Positions 26,136 through 35,129 of a stretch of DNA of 64,000 bases are shown piece after piece. This DNA is from Lysobacteraceae bacterium. Lineage in GTDB: Bacteria > Pseudomonadota > Gammaproteobacteria > Xanthomonadales > Rhodanobacteraceae. The translations under genes were made by a program, and so were the position numbers. The stretch spans positions 186,001 to 250,000 of the forward strand of contig SEHB01000002.1 in the NCBI GenBank assembly GCA_004143945.1, given 5' to 3'. The notes below the pieces were generated by a model. It made no database searches. It worked only from the letters and a program-made list of their open reading frames with translations, and was not told where the DNA came from. Numbering within the stretch: position 1 is the first letter of the stretch; each line of letters begins with the position of its first letter.

Positions 26136-26696
26136 ATGAGCGAGACGGCCGCGGACCCCGCCGCTGCGCAGTCGGCCGAAGCCGGCGGCGATGCCGTGCG
26201 TGGCGTCGACGAGCTGTTCACCGAGGTGTATGCGCGCCTCAAGGCGATGGCGAGCCGCAAGGTCGGCTCGCGCGGCGCGACGCTCGACACGACCGCGCTC
26301 GTGCACGAGCTGTACCTGCGCATGCAGCATGCCGGGGATTTGCGCTTCGAGGCGCCTGCGCAGTTCTTCGGCTACGCCGCGCGCGCGATGCGGCACCTCC
26401 TGGCCAATCGCGCGCGCGACCGGCTGCGCCTGCGCGCGGGCGGCGACTGGGCGCGCGTGACGCTTGACGCGCACGACGAGCGGCTCGCCGTCGAACATGC
26501 GAGCGAGGCGCTGACGCTCGAGGAAGCACTGCAGTCGCTCGAGCAGCGCAATGCACGCGCCGCGAAAGTGATCGAACTGCGCTATTTCGCGGGCCTGCCG
26601 GTCGAGCAGGTGGCCGACCTGCTCGGCGTCGATCGCCGCACCGTGCATCGCGACTGGCGTTTCGCGCGCGCGTTCCTCAACGCGCGCCTCGGCTGA
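26136..26696 (+). CDS. ECF-family RNA polymerase sigma factor
   Basis: 186 residues from ATG 26136. Region 2 (VDELFTEVYARLKAMASRKV, TALVHELYLRM, FFGYAARAMRHLLANRARDR) and region 4 (LQSLEQRNARAAKVIELRYF, PVEQVADLLGVDRRTVHRDW) are both clear. The ending VDRRTVHRDWRFARAFL is typical of the ECF subgroup usually encoded next to Ser/Thr kinases and lacking a membrane anti-sigma factor. No anti-sigma gene is adjacent; a receptor-type kinase follows after 47 bp. Phosphorylation by that kinase is therefore the likely activation route, as described for ECF43-type sigma/kinase pairs in Xanthomonas. This is inference from context. Confidence 0.9.
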   Translation: MSETAADPAAAQSAEAGGDAVRGVDELFTEVYARLKAMASRKVGSRGATLDTTALVHELYLRMQHAGDLRFEAPAQFFGYAARAMRHLLANRARDRLRLRAGGDWARVTLDAHDERLAVEHASEALTLEEALQSLEQRNARAAKVIELRYFAGLPVEQVADLLGVDRRTVHRDWRFARAFLNARLG

Positions 26697-26743
26697 GAGA
26701 CGAGGCATGTCCCCTGGCCGCACCGGACGGAGTTCCCGCTGAG

Positions 26744-29518
26744 ATGCCGCCCGCGCCCGACCCCGCCCCGTTCGATTCCGATCGCGCCGCCCGTCTGCAG
26801 GCGGCGTTCGACCAGGCGATCGAACTGCCGCCATCGGCGCGCGCTGCGTGGATCGAGGCGCATCTGGACGACGTCGACGACCGCGCCGCGCTGCGCGCGC
26901 TGCTCGACGCCGACGGGCGCGACGGTCCGCTCGAGCATCCCGTCGACGAGCGCATGCAGTTCCTCGGCCACGACGATCCGTCGCCCGCGGCCGACTGGCT
27001 CGGGCAGCGTGTCGGCGCGTTCCGGCTCACACGCCTGCTCGGCGAGGGCGGCATGGCCATCGTCTACCTCGGCGAGCGCGATGCGGGCGGTTTCGACCAG
27101 CAGGTGGCGGTGAAGCTGCTGCGGCGCGGCCTGTGGTCGCCGCTCGAACAACGCCTGTTTCGTCGCGAGCAGCGGGCGCTCGCGTCACTGTCGCATCCGA
27201 ACATCACGCATCTGATCGACGGCGGCATCAGCGAGGGCGGCACGCCCTACCTGATCCTCGAGTACGTTCATGGCGTACCGATCACCGACTACGCCGCTGC
27301 GACCGGGTGCGGCGATCGCGAGCGTCTCGCGCTGTTCGTCGTCGCCTGTCGCGCGGTCGCGGCTGCGCATCGCCAGCTCATCGTGCACCGCGACCTCAAG
27401 CCGGCGAACATCCTCGTCGACACCGCGGGACAGGTGAAGCTGCTCGACTTCGGGATCGCGAAGCTCCTCGCCGACGATGGCGATGTCGCGCGCACGGAAA
27501 TGACCGTGCTCACGCCCGGCTACGCCGCGCCCGAGCAGTTCGCAGGCGGCAGCGTGACCACCGCGACCGACGTCTACTCGCTCGGCATCGTGCTGCACGA
27601 GCTGCTGCACGGCGAACGCCCCGCGGAGACCGCATCGGAACGCTCGGGCCGTGCGCGGGCGACCGCGGCGATCGAAGCCCGGCAACGCACCGGGCGCGCG
27701 CTGGAGCGGGATCTGGCCAACATCCTCGGCAAGGCGCTGGCGACCGAGCCCGACCGCCGCTACGACTCGGCGAGTGAACTCGCCGACGACATCGAGCGCC
27801 ACCTCGAAGGCCGCCCGGTGCACGCGCATCCGCCGTCGAAGTGGTATCGGACGCGCAAGTTCGTGGGACGCCACCGCCTCGGCGTCGCGGGGGCGACCGC
27901 GGCGGCAGTCGCGGTGCTGGCGGCGTGCGCGGTGTCGATCTGGCAGGCCGGGCATGCGCGCCACCAGTCGCTGCGCGCGAATGCGATGCACGACTTCATC
28001 ATGACTGCATTCGGCCAGGCGTCCCCGGGGTCGCCGCGCGAGGGACCGCCGCGGATCACCGAGGTCGTGCAGGAAGCGATCGCGAAGGCGCGCGCCGACG
28101 CACGCATGGAGCCCGGCGTCAGGATCGAGCTGCTGACGCGGCTCGGCGGCGTGCTGCGCGAGCAGGGTGCGCTGCAGGAGGCCGCGCAGACGCTCGAGTG
28201 GACGCTCGGCTCCGCGCGCGAGCACCTCGGCGCGACCGACGAGCTGACGCTGCGCGCGGAACTCGAGCGCCTGCGTGTCGCGGTCGAGGCGCAGGAAGAG
28301 GACGCGCGCGTGCGCAGCGAGCGGCTGCTCGCGGCGATCCCGCGCGAGCGGGAGGACCTGCGCAGCCTCGCGCTCGTGCAAGCCTCGATCGTGGGCTTGC
28401 GCGAACGCAATTTCGCGCGGGCGCTCGCCGATGCGATGCGATCGCTCGAGCTCGCACGCGCGCAGACGCAGCCGTCGCTCGTCGGCGAGGCGCTCGGCAG
28501 CGTGTTCCAGGCGCGGCTCTCGGGCAACGACCTGCAGGGTGCGCTCGCGGCCGGCGAGGAACTGCTCGAGGTCCAGCAGGCCGCATACGGCCCGAACCAT
28601 TGGCGCGTCGCCACCGTGCACGACCACCTCTCGCGCGTGCTGCGTCGCCTCGGCGACCTCGAGCGCGCCGAGGCGCATGCGCGCGCGGCGCTCGCGATCG
28701 ACGATGCGGTGTTGCCGCGCGACGACTGGCGGCGTGCCGGGCACCTCAATGCGCTGTTGATGGTGCACCGCGAGCGCCACGACTACGCCGCCGCGGCAGA
28801 GGTCGCGCGCGAAACACTGCGCATCAGCCGGCTGGCGTTCGGCGAGGACAACACGAAGACGCTGCGCGAGGCGGCCAACCTCGGCAGCCTGCTGATGCGC
28901 CTGGACCGCCCGGACGCGGCACTGCCGCTGCTGCGCGGCGTCGCCGACGTGTTCCGGCGCAAGTCGGGGCCGCATGCGTACGAAAGCGCGGTCGCGCGAT
29001 CCAATGCGGGCCTCGCGCTCGGCATGAGCGGCGACGTCGATGGCGGTCTCGCCGAGCTGCGCGCCGCGATCGCCGATTTCGAGGCGATGCCGAAGCCGGA
29101 GTACGACGGCCTCGCCGAGGCCTGCGAGCGGCTCGCCGACCTTGCACTCGGCCGCGACCGCATCGACGCGGCGCACGGCATGCCCGACTGCATCGAACGC
29201 GCCCTCGAGCACCTGGAATCACCCGATGCGTACTGGCTCGGCCGTGCCGACGTGCTGCGCAGCGAACTCGCGCTGCGCGAGGGTGACGCGCGAACCGCGC
29301 TCGCGCACCTGGACCGAGCCGCCGTCGTGAACGCGTCGGCCGCTCCCGACGCCGTGCTGCAGATCCAATGGTGGCTGCTGCGCGCGCACGCGCAGCAGCA
29401 GCTCGGCGACCGGACGTCCGCGGCCACGTCGCTCGCCGAAGGGCGACGCCGCATGAACGCCTTGAAGAACCCACCCGGTCGGCTGCGCGCGCTCGCGGCA
29501 CTTCCGGGCACGACCTGA
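26744..29518 (+). CDS. receptor-like Ser/Thr protein kinase with TPR sensor domain
   Basis: 924 residues. The cytoplasmic kinase domain shows the glycine loop LLGEGGMAIVY (about residue 100), Lys124 in VAVKLLRR, catalytic HRDLKPAN (215-222) and DFG (235-237), so it should be active. One transmembrane helix follows at about 379-399 (VAGATAAAVAVLAACAVSIW). The remaining 520 residues, predicted periplasmic, are helical repeats of the TPR type (AHARAALAIDDAV; NLGSLLMRLDRPDAALPLL). This matches receptor kinases that sense through TPRs and phosphorylate a partner ECF sigma factor. It is co-oriented with the sigma gene, gap 47 bp. Confidence 0.88.
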   Translation: MPPAPDPAPFDSDRAARLQAAFDQAIELPPSARAAWIEAHLDDVDDRAALRALLDADGRDGPLEHPVDERMQFLGHDDPSPAADWLGQRVGAFRLTRLLGEGGMAIVYLGERDAGGFDQQVAVKLLRRGLWSPLEQRLFRREQRALASLSHPNITHLIDGGISEGGTPYLILEYVHGVPITDYAAATGCGDRERLALFVVACRAVAAAHRQLIVHRDLKPANILVDTAGQVKLLDFGIAKLLADDGDVARTEMTVLTPGYAAPEQFAGGSVTTATDVYSLGIVLHELLHGERPAETASERSGRARATAAIEARQRTGRALERDLANILGKALATEPDRRYDSASELADDIERHLEGRPVHAHPPSKWYRTRKFVGRHRLGVAGATAAAVAVLAACAVSIWQAGHARHQSLRANAMHDFIMTAFGQASPGSPREGPPRITEVVQEAIAKARADARMEPGVRIELLTRLGGVLREQGALQEAAQTLEWTLGSAREHLGATDELTLRAELERLRVAVEAQEEDARVRSERLLAAIPREREDLRSLALVQASIVGLRERNFARALADAMRSLELARAQTQPSLVGEALGSVFQARLSGNDLQGALAAGEELLEVQQAAYGPNHWRVATVHDHLSRVLRRLGDLERAEAHARAALAIDDAVLPRDDWRRAGHLNALLMVHRERHDYAAAAEVARETLRISRLAFGEDNTKTLREAANLGSLLMRLDRPDAALPLLRGVADVFRRKSGPHAYESAVARSNAGLALGMSGDVDGGLAELRAAIADFEAMPKPEYDGLAEACERLADLALGRDRIDAAHGMPDCIERALEHLESPDAYWLGRADVLRSELALREGDARTALAHLDRAAVVNASAAPDAVLQIQWWLLRAHAQQQLGDRTSAATSLAEGRRRMNALKNPPGRLRALAALPGTT

Positions 29519-29633
29519 CCCGACGCCACCGCGACCGTTCGCCGCGGCAACCCGCCGCGCGAGTTGACCGTTGTCGCCTGGCGTGGCTGCATGCGCCGCG
29601 ACAATCCGGTGCCCACAGCCCGGAACCGGACCC

Positions 29634-30401
29634 ATGTCCATCGAACTCTTTCGCCAAGGCAACCATGCCTGCTATGTCTTCAGCGATCTCGTCCGCGGGG
29701 ACGAGGGCGTGCAGGCCAACCAGTTCCTGATCGTCGACGGCGGCGACTCGGCGCTGATCGATCCCGGCGGCGCGCTGTTGTACACGCCGCTGAGCATCGC
29801 ACTGAGCGCGCATGTGCAGCCGCGCGACCTGACCTGGATCCTCGCCTCGCACCAGGATCCCGACGTCATCGGCTCTGTCGACAGCTGGTTGCTCTACAGC
29901 GGTGCGCGCATCGTGTGCTCGCGCTTGTGGGGCCGGTTCATCCCGCATGGCGTTCCGCATTACCAGAAGGACGCCGGGCGCGAGCGTTACCTCCTGCTCG
30001 AAGACGAAGGCGGGCGCATCCCGCTCGGTGGGGGCCATGTCGAAGCCGTCCCCGCGCATTTCCTGCACAGCGTCGGCAACTTCCAGTTCCACGACGCCGC
30101 CAGCCGCATCCTTTTCAGCGGTGACCTCGGCGCCTCGATGATGCCCGCAGGCACGCCCTACGCGCCGGTCGAGGACTTCGACGCACACCTGCCGCGGATG
30201 GCCGCGTTCCATCGCCGCTACATGGCATCCAATCGCGCGTGCCGCTGGTGGGCCCGACGCGCGCGCCAACTCGACCTGGCCATGATCGTGCCGCAGCACG
30301 GCCTCCCGATCGCCGGCGCCGCGCATATCGCGCGCTTCATCGACTGGATCGAACAGCTCGAATGCGGCGTCGACCTGTTGCCCGGCGCGGCTGGCACGTG
30401 A
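29634..30401 (+). CDS. MBL-fold diiron protein (flavodiiron/ODP-like)
   Basis: 255 residues from ATG 29634. The metallo-beta-lactamase fold is clear: NQFLIVDGGDSALIDPGG, then SHQDPDVIGSVDSW with His73, Asp75 and Asp77, then HFLHSVGNFQFHD, ILFSGDLGAS and VPQHGLPI. The H-x-D-x-D arrangement and the HSVGNF segment resemble the diiron core of flavodiiron proteins and the oxygen-binding diiron (ODP) chemosensors, but no flavodoxin domain is attached. It may reduce or sense O2/NO, or be a generic hydrolase. It follows the kinase by 115 bp. The function is not proven. Confidence 0.75.
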   Translation: MSIELFRQGNHACYVFSDLVRGDEGVQANQFLIVDGGDSALIDPGGALLYTPLSIALSAHVQPRDLTWILASHQDPDVIGSVDSWLLYSGARIVCSRLWGRFIPHGVPHYQKDAGRERYLLLEDEGGRIPLGGGHVEAVPAHFLHSVGNFQFHDAASRILFSGDLGASMMPAGTPYAPVEDFDAHLPRMAAFHRRYMASNRACRWWARRARQLDLAMIVPQHGLPIAGAAHIARFIDWIEQLECGVDLLPGAAGT

Positions 30402-30412
30402 TCGATCGCGGC

Positions 30413-32272
30413 TCAGCCTTGCGGCGGCGCGATGCGCTCGCCTCGCTGGCGCATCAGCGAGAGTGCGCGCAGTCCGTCGTCGTCGACCGGCGTCCAGCGA
30501 CGTGCCGGCGCGTCCGCGCGCCGCAACCGGTCGAGCACGTCGAAGAAGCCGCCGTCTGCGATGCCGGCGCGTTCGAGCAGCAGCGAGGGCAGATAGAACG
30601 ATGCGGTATCGACCTGCGACGCGGTGCGGTCTGCGGTGTCGTAGAGCAGCCATGGCGCGGGTTGTTCGCCCGGCACCTGCGCGTCGTCGAAACCCGCCTG
30701 CGCGTACACGTCCGGCAGCGCCGGCAGGTGGTCGCCGTAGAACAGCAACAGGCTGCGACGCGGGCGTCGGCTCAACGCGTCGGCCAGGCGTCCGAGGGCG
30801 CGGTCCGCATTCTCGAGATGGTGGAGATAGCCCTGCAGGTCCCGGGCAGCGTCGGCGTCGAGGCCGGGCGGCAACGGCTGCGCGGCGAGCCGTGCGGGAT
30901 CGGCGTTCGGATAGTCGTGATATGGGCCGTGGTTCTCCATGCTGATGGCGAACAGGAACTGCGGTTGTCGCGCGCGTTCGAGCTCGCCCAGGACGTGGTC
31001 GACCAGCGCCTCGTCCGCGACGTAGTAGCCCACGCGCGCGGCTCCGCCGAAATGCTCGACACCCTGGAACGCCTCGAAGCCGAGGTTCGCGAACGCGGCC
31101 GCGCGATTCCAGAAGTCGCGCTGGTGCGGATGTATCGCGAGTGTGCGGTATCCGCGCGCGCCGAGCACGCGCGCGAGGCTCGCGATCGGCCGCGTGGTCA
31201 GGCGGAAATAGGGGTATTGCACGTCCGGGAAGTAGCGCATCGCGAGGCCCGTGAGCACCTCGAACTCGGTCCGGATGGTGCCGCCGCCGTACGTCGGGAC
31301 CCAGAGGTTCCCGTGTCGCGAGCGTGCGGCCAGTCGCCCGAATGCGGGCAGCACCTGGTTGGACTCGAGGCCGCGCAGGCGCGCGGCGTCGAAGAATGAT
31401 TCGCTCTGCAGCACGATGATGTCGGGCCAGCCTCCAGGTGGCGGCGCGCGTGGCTCCGCGGCATGCGCGACGCCGGGGTATCGATCGAGCAGCGCGCGCG
31501 CCTCGGCGCGGTCGGGTTCCGGCAGCGCCAGCTTCAGATCGCGCGCACGGCGCACCAGCGTCGCAGGCAGGCCGATCCGCCGCGCCGAAGTCGACGGTGA
31601 CCAGACGAGGAAATCGTCGCCCTCCTTCGCACGTACGGAGGCCCAGGGCGGCGCGTCGAGCAGGAGGGTGCCGGCGAGCAGAAGCGAGGTCGCGAGCAGC
31701 AACCCGCGTGCGAGGCCGCGCAACGGTCGCCACGGCCGCTCGCGCAGCGCGATCAGCGCGACCGCGCCGACACTGGCCACGAGGATCATCTGCACGCGTC
31801 TCGGCATGTAGCGCGCGATCAGGGCGCCGCCGTCGCCGAGGTGCGCCAGCAGCACGAAATCGGCCGGCAGCAGCGGCGTGTCGAGGTGGGCGAGCTTGGC
31901 CGCGTTCGCGACGTACAGCACGTACAACAGCAACAGCACGAGCACCGCGGACAGCAGCGGGCGACGCGTCAGCGCGAGCAGCACGAGGCAGGTGAGCACA
32001 GGCGGCAGCGCATTCGCGAGCAGCAGTGCAGGATCGAGCGCGGCCGTCGCGGCCGTCCGCGCGGGCAAGGCGCACGCGGGATCCAGCCACGCGACCATCG
32101 CCGTGCACGACAAGCCGACGAGCGACGCGTAGGCAGCCAGCGCCGCCGCGAGTGCCCCCGGGGATGGCGCTCGCGCCAGCGCGTCGGCGCGAGCGCCGGA
32201 TGCAACCTTCTCGCCCATCCCCTTTTCTGCCGGTGCCCGGCGGCCCATGATGCGCCCGAACATGCCGAGCAT
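30413..32272 (-). CDS. LTA-synthase-like membrane sulfatase (alkaline phosphatase superfamily)
   Basis: About 619 residues from ATG 32272; ATGs at 32263, 32248 and 32218 are alternatives, and no candidate has a convincing ribosome site. An N-terminal membrane part of about five helices (LLLANALPPVLTCLVLLALT, LLSAVLVLLLLYVLYVANAA and others) precedes a periplasmic sulfatase domain. Within it, DIIVLQSESFFDA gives the first metal site, GGGTIRTEFEVLTGLAMR carries the catalytic Thr/Ser region, FAISMENHGPYHDY matches the conserved His loop and LLFYGDHLPALPDVY the D-H metal ligands. Family members transfer phosphoglycerol or phosphoethanolamine to envelope glycans (LtaS, OpgB, MdoB-like). In a Gram-negative genome modification of periplasmic glucans or LPS is more likely than teichoic acid synthesis. 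Confidence 0.8.
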   Translation of the reverse strand: MLGMFGRIMGRRAPAEKGMGEKVASGARADALARAPSPGALAAALAAYASLVGLSCTAMVAWLDPACALPARTAATAALDPALLLANALPPVLTCLVLLALTRRPLLSAVLVLLLLYVLYVANAAKLAHLDTPLLPADFVLLAHLGDGGALIARYMPRRVQMILVASVGAVALIALRERPWRPLRGLARGLLLATSLLLAGTLLLDAPPWASVRAKEGDDFLVWSPSTSARRIGLPATLVRRARDLKLALPEPDRAEARALLDRYPGVAHAAEPRAPPPGGWPDIIVLQSESFFDAARLRGLESNQVLPAFGRLAARSRHGNLWVPTYGGGTIRTEFEVLTGLAMRYFPDVQYPYFRLTTRPIASLARVLGARGYRTLAIHPHQRDFWNRAAAFANLGFEAFQGVEHFGGAARVGYYVADEALVDHVLGELERARQPQFLFAISMENHGPYHDYPNADPARLAAQPLPPGLDADAARDLQGYLHHLENADRALGRLADALSRRPRRSLLLFYGDHLPALPDVYAQAGFDDAQVPGEQPAPWLLYDTADRTASQVDTASFYLPSLLLERAGIADGGFFDVLDRLRRADAPARRWTPVDDDGLRALSLMRQRGERIAPPQG

Positions 32273-32380
32273 ACGCGATCGGGCAGCCGCGTCCCGTGCC
32301 GCCACCCGTGGCCAGCCGCCTTGCGCCGCGCTTCGACGCTGCTCTACGCTCACACGTTGGGGACGCAGGGGAAAAACCAC

Positions 32381-33697
32381 ATGCTGCAGGCCGCTGGAAG
32401 CGTCGCATTCGGGTTGTTCGGGCTCGCGGTGCTGGTGGGCATCGCGTTCGCGTTCTCCAACAACAAGCGCGCGGTCGACTGGCGGCTGGTCGGCACCGGC
32501 GTGCTGCTGCAGATCGTGTTCGCCGCGCTGGTGCTGAAGCTCCCGCTCGGGCGCGACCTGTTCGACGCGATCGCGACCGGCTTCGTGAAGCTGCTCGGCT
32601 TCGTCAACGTCGGCTCGAGCTTCATCTTCGGCAGCTTCATGGACGTGTCGAAGTTCGGCTTCGTGTTCGCGGTGCAGGTGCTGCCGACGATCATCTTCTT
32701 CGCCGCGCTGACCGGCGTGCTCTACCACCTCGGCGTGATGCAGCAGATCGTGCGCGCGATGGCCTGGGTCATCACCAAGGTCATGCGCGTGTCCGGCGCC
32801 GAGACCACCAGCGTCTGCGCGAGCGTTTTCATCGGGCAGACCGAGGCGCCGCTGACGATCAAGCCCTACATCGAGCGCATGACGCAGTCCGAGCTCATGA
32901 CCGTGATGATCGGCGGCATGGCGCACATCGCGGGTTCGGTGATGGCCGCCTATGTCGGCCTGCTCGGCGGCACCGATCCGGCGCAGCAGCAGTTCTTCGC
33001 CAAGCACCTGCTGACCGCGAGCATCATGGCCGCGCCGGCCACGATGATGCTCGCGAAGATCCTCGTGCCCGAGACGCAGGAGCCGCTCACGCGCGGCACC
33101 GTCAAGCTCGAGGTCGAGAAGACCACCGCGAACGTGATCGACGCGGCCGCGACCGGCGCGGCCGACGGCCTGCGCCTCGCGCTCAACGTGGGTGCGATGC
33201 TGCTCGCGTTCATCGCACTGATCGCGCTGATCAACGGTCCGATCGAATGGCTCGGCACGCGCGCCTGGGGCGGCGACCCGGACGCCTCGATCAACGCGTG
33301 GCTGTCGGCGAGCTTCGGCCACCCGGTCGCGCTGTCGCTGCAGACGATCTTCGGCTGGGTGCTTGCGCCGGTCGCGTGGCTGATCGGCGTGCCCTGGCAC
33401 GACGCGACCCTGGTCGGCAGCTTCATCGGCGAGAAGGTCGTCATCAACGAATTCGTCGCCTACGTCGACATGGCCAACAACCTCGACAAGCTCGACCAGC
33501 ACAGCCAGCTGATCGCGACCTACGCGCTGTGCGGCTTCGCCAACTTCTCCTCGATCGCGATCCAGATCGGCGGCATCGGCGGACTCGCACCCAGCCGCCG
33601 CGCCGACCTCGCGCGCCTCGGCCTGCGCGCCGTGCTCGGCGGCTCACTCGCGACGTTCATGACCGCGACGATCGCGGGCGTGCTCGAGCGACTCTAG
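32381..33697 (+). CDS. NupC-type concentrative nucleoside transporter
   Basis: 438 residues from ATG 32381 (AGGGG upstream). This is an inner-membrane symporter for nucleosides, driven by H+ or Na+. FIFGSFMDVSKFGFVFAVQVLPTI is followed by FFAALTGVLYHLGVMQ and the family signature GAETTSVCASVFIGQTEAPL, which lines the nucleoside site. Later NEFVAYVDMANNLDKL and YALCGFANFSSIAIQIGGIG are also conserved. Length fits the CNT family. It diverges from the sulfatase gene across about 108 bp. Confidence 0.92.
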   Translation: MLQAAGSVAFGLFGLAVLVGIAFAFSNNKRAVDWRLVGTGVLLQIVFAALVLKLPLGRDLFDAIATGFVKLLGFVNVGSSFIFGSFMDVSKFGFVFAVQVLPTIIFFAALTGVLYHLGVMQQIVRAMAWVITKVMRVSGAETTSVCASVFIGQTEAPLTIKPYIERMTQSELMTVMIGGMAHIAGSVMAAYVGLLGGTDPAQQQFFAKHLLTASIMAAPATMMLAKILVPETQEPLTRGTVKLEVEKTTANVIDAAATGAADGLRLALNVGAMLLAFIALIALINGPIEWLGTRAWGGDPDASINAWLSASFGHPVALSLQTIFGWVLAPVAWLIGVPWHDATLVGSFIGEKVVINEFVAYVDMANNLDKLDQHSQLIATYALCGFANFSSIAIQIGGIGGLAPSRRADLARLGLRAVLGGSLATFMTATIAGVLERL

Positions 33698-33704
33698 GGC
33701 CGCA

Positions 33705-33723
33705 CTGGTCGAGCGACGACCAG
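33705..33723 (+). terminator. small hairpin after the nucleoside transporter
   Basis: CTGGTCG-AGCGA-CGACCAG forms a perfect 7-bp stem beginning eight bases after the stop. There is no U-tract, so termination would be inefficient or Rho-assisted. Confidence 0.35.
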
Positions 33724-33859
33724 GACCGCGACCCGGCTCTCGTGCTCGACGCGGGCGCGCTGCAACGCCAGCTGAGCCGGGCGGTGCAGGTTCCGTGGGT
33801 GTTCACGTGCGCGGCGCATAGTCCTTTCCCTGTCGCTTGGGCGGGGGATGGAGGCGAAG

Positions 33860-34234
33860 ATGCTCCGACATCGATGGCTGTGGGTTGCGCTGGTCGCGTG
33901 CGCGGGCAGCGTGCATGCGGCGGAGCGCGAGGATGCGGAACTCGCGATCGCGCAGGCCTCGGCCGCGGTGCAGGCGGCCGAACGCAATGATGCGCTGCTG
34001 CACGCGGCACCCGAGGCGAACGCCGCGCGCGAGCACTTGCTGCTGGCCGAGCATGCGTTCACGCGCCGCGACTGGCTGGACAGCACGCAGGCCGCCGAAA
34101 AGGCGCGGCTCGACGCCGACCTCGCCAGTGCATTGACGCGCGAACGTCGCGCGACCGCTGCGCGCAACGAAGTCGAAGCGGGCGTGCGCGAACTGCGCGC
34201 GCGCAGCGGACTGCCGGCCGGAGGTGCGCCGTGA
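33860..34234 (+). CDS. exported DUF4398-like protein
   Basis: 124 residues from ATG 33860, chosen for the GGAGG five bases upstream (ATG 33848 is an alternative). The signal peptide is LWVALVACAGSVHA. The mature protein is a helical hairpin rich in Ala, Glu and Arg (DAELAIAQASAAVQAAERN; REHLLLAEHAFTRRDWLDST), typical of DUF4398. It overlaps the following OmpA-like lipoprotein gene (GTGA), so the two are translationally coupled and probably form an envelope-tethering pair. Confidence 0.75.
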   Translation: MLRHRWLWVALVACAGSVHAAEREDAELAIAQASAAVQAAERNDALLHAAPEANAAREHLLLAEHAFTRRDWLDSTQAAEKARLDADLASALTRERRATAARNEVEAGVRELRARSGLPAGGAP

Positions 34235-35040
34235 AGACGCTGGCCGTTCCCGCGATCGCACTCGGGGCCTCGCTGCTCGCGAGCTGCGTGGTGTCCCCGC
34301 CGCGATCCGATCCGCAGCTCGTGCGCCTGCAGGACGAGCGCGCGCGGCTGCATTCAGACCCGCGCATCGCGATGCACGCGGGGACCGAGCTGCGCATCGC
34401 CGATACGGCGGTCGACCTGCTCGTGCAGGAGCGGCCGCGCCTCGACGAGCGCGCATTCCGCCATGGCGCCTACCTCACCGAGCGCCGCCTGCGCATCGCG
34501 GAGGCGAGCGCACTCGCGCGCTACGAGGAGCAGCGCACCAACGAACTCGCGCGCGAACGCGAGCGCCTGCTGGCGCAGGCGCCCGCGCGCGTCGATCCGG
34601 TCCGCACGGCGCCCGGCAGCTATCCGCCGGCGACCTATCGGGCCGCCAACGACCATCATCGTCGCCTCGCGGCGCTGCAGGCGCAGTTGAGCGGCATCGA
34701 ATCGCGCCTCGATGAGCGCGGCCTCGTCGTGACGCTGTCCGACTACCAGTTCGAGAACGGCCGCGGCGAGCCGCGCGCGACCACCCAGCGCGCGCTCGAT
34801 TCGCTCGCCAATGCGATGCGCACCGATCCCGCCACGCGCGTCGCCGTCGTCGCGAGCGAACCCGGCGACGCGCTCGAGACGCGGCGTGCGGCGGCCGTGC
34901 GCGCCTATCTCGCGACACGTGGCATCGCGCCGGAGCGCGTCAATGCCGACTACGCGGCACCCGCGGTGCAGGCGCCGCGCGGCGGCGTGCGCCTCGTGGC
35001 GCGCATCGACGACGCGCACTACGGCCTCACGGATCGCTGA
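34231..35040 (+). CDS. OmpA-like lipoprotein
   Basis: 269 residues from a GTG at 34231 that overlaps the upstream stop; GGAGG lies seven bases before it. The lipobox is SLLASC, so the mature protein is lipid-anchored. A helical region rich in Arg/Glu (LQDERARLHSDP, YEEQRTNELARERERLLAQ) resembles DUF4398. The C-terminal 100 residues match an OmpA-type peptidoglycan-binding domain (SDYQFENGRGEPRATTQRAL, RVAVVASEPGDALETRRAAA, VRAYLATRGIAPERV), although the usual N-x-x-L-S-x-x-R-A is partly degenerate. Likely role: linking outer membrane and peptidoglycan. Confidence 0.75.
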   Translation: MKTLAVPAIALGASLLASCVVSPPRSDPQLVRLQDERARLHSDPRIAMHAGTELRIADTAVDLLVQERPRLDERAFRHGAYLTERRLRIAEASALARYEEQRTNELARERERLLAQAPARVDPVRTAPGSYPPATYRAANDHHRRLAALQAQLSGIESRLDERGLVVTLSDYQFENGRGEPRATTQRALDSLANAMRTDPATRVAVVASEPGDALETRRAAAVRAYLATRGIAPERVNADYAAPAVQAPRGGVRLVARIDDAHYGLTDR

Positions 35041-35052
35041 ATGACGCGCGTC

Positions 35053-35090
35053 GCGCGCAGCCGGCGCGGCTACGGCGCGCGGCTGCGCGC
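35053..35090 (+). terminator. GC-rich hairpin after the OmpA-like lipoprotein
   Basis: GCGCGCAGCC (35053-35062) pairs perfectly with GGCTGCGCGC (35081-35090), with further pairing inside the 18-bp loop; TTGCT follows. It is placed 12 bp after the stop and before the PfkB gene. Confidence 0.5.
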
Positions 35091-35129
35091 TTGCTAGACT
35101 CCGCCGATCGCTCGTTGGTGGAGTTCCGC

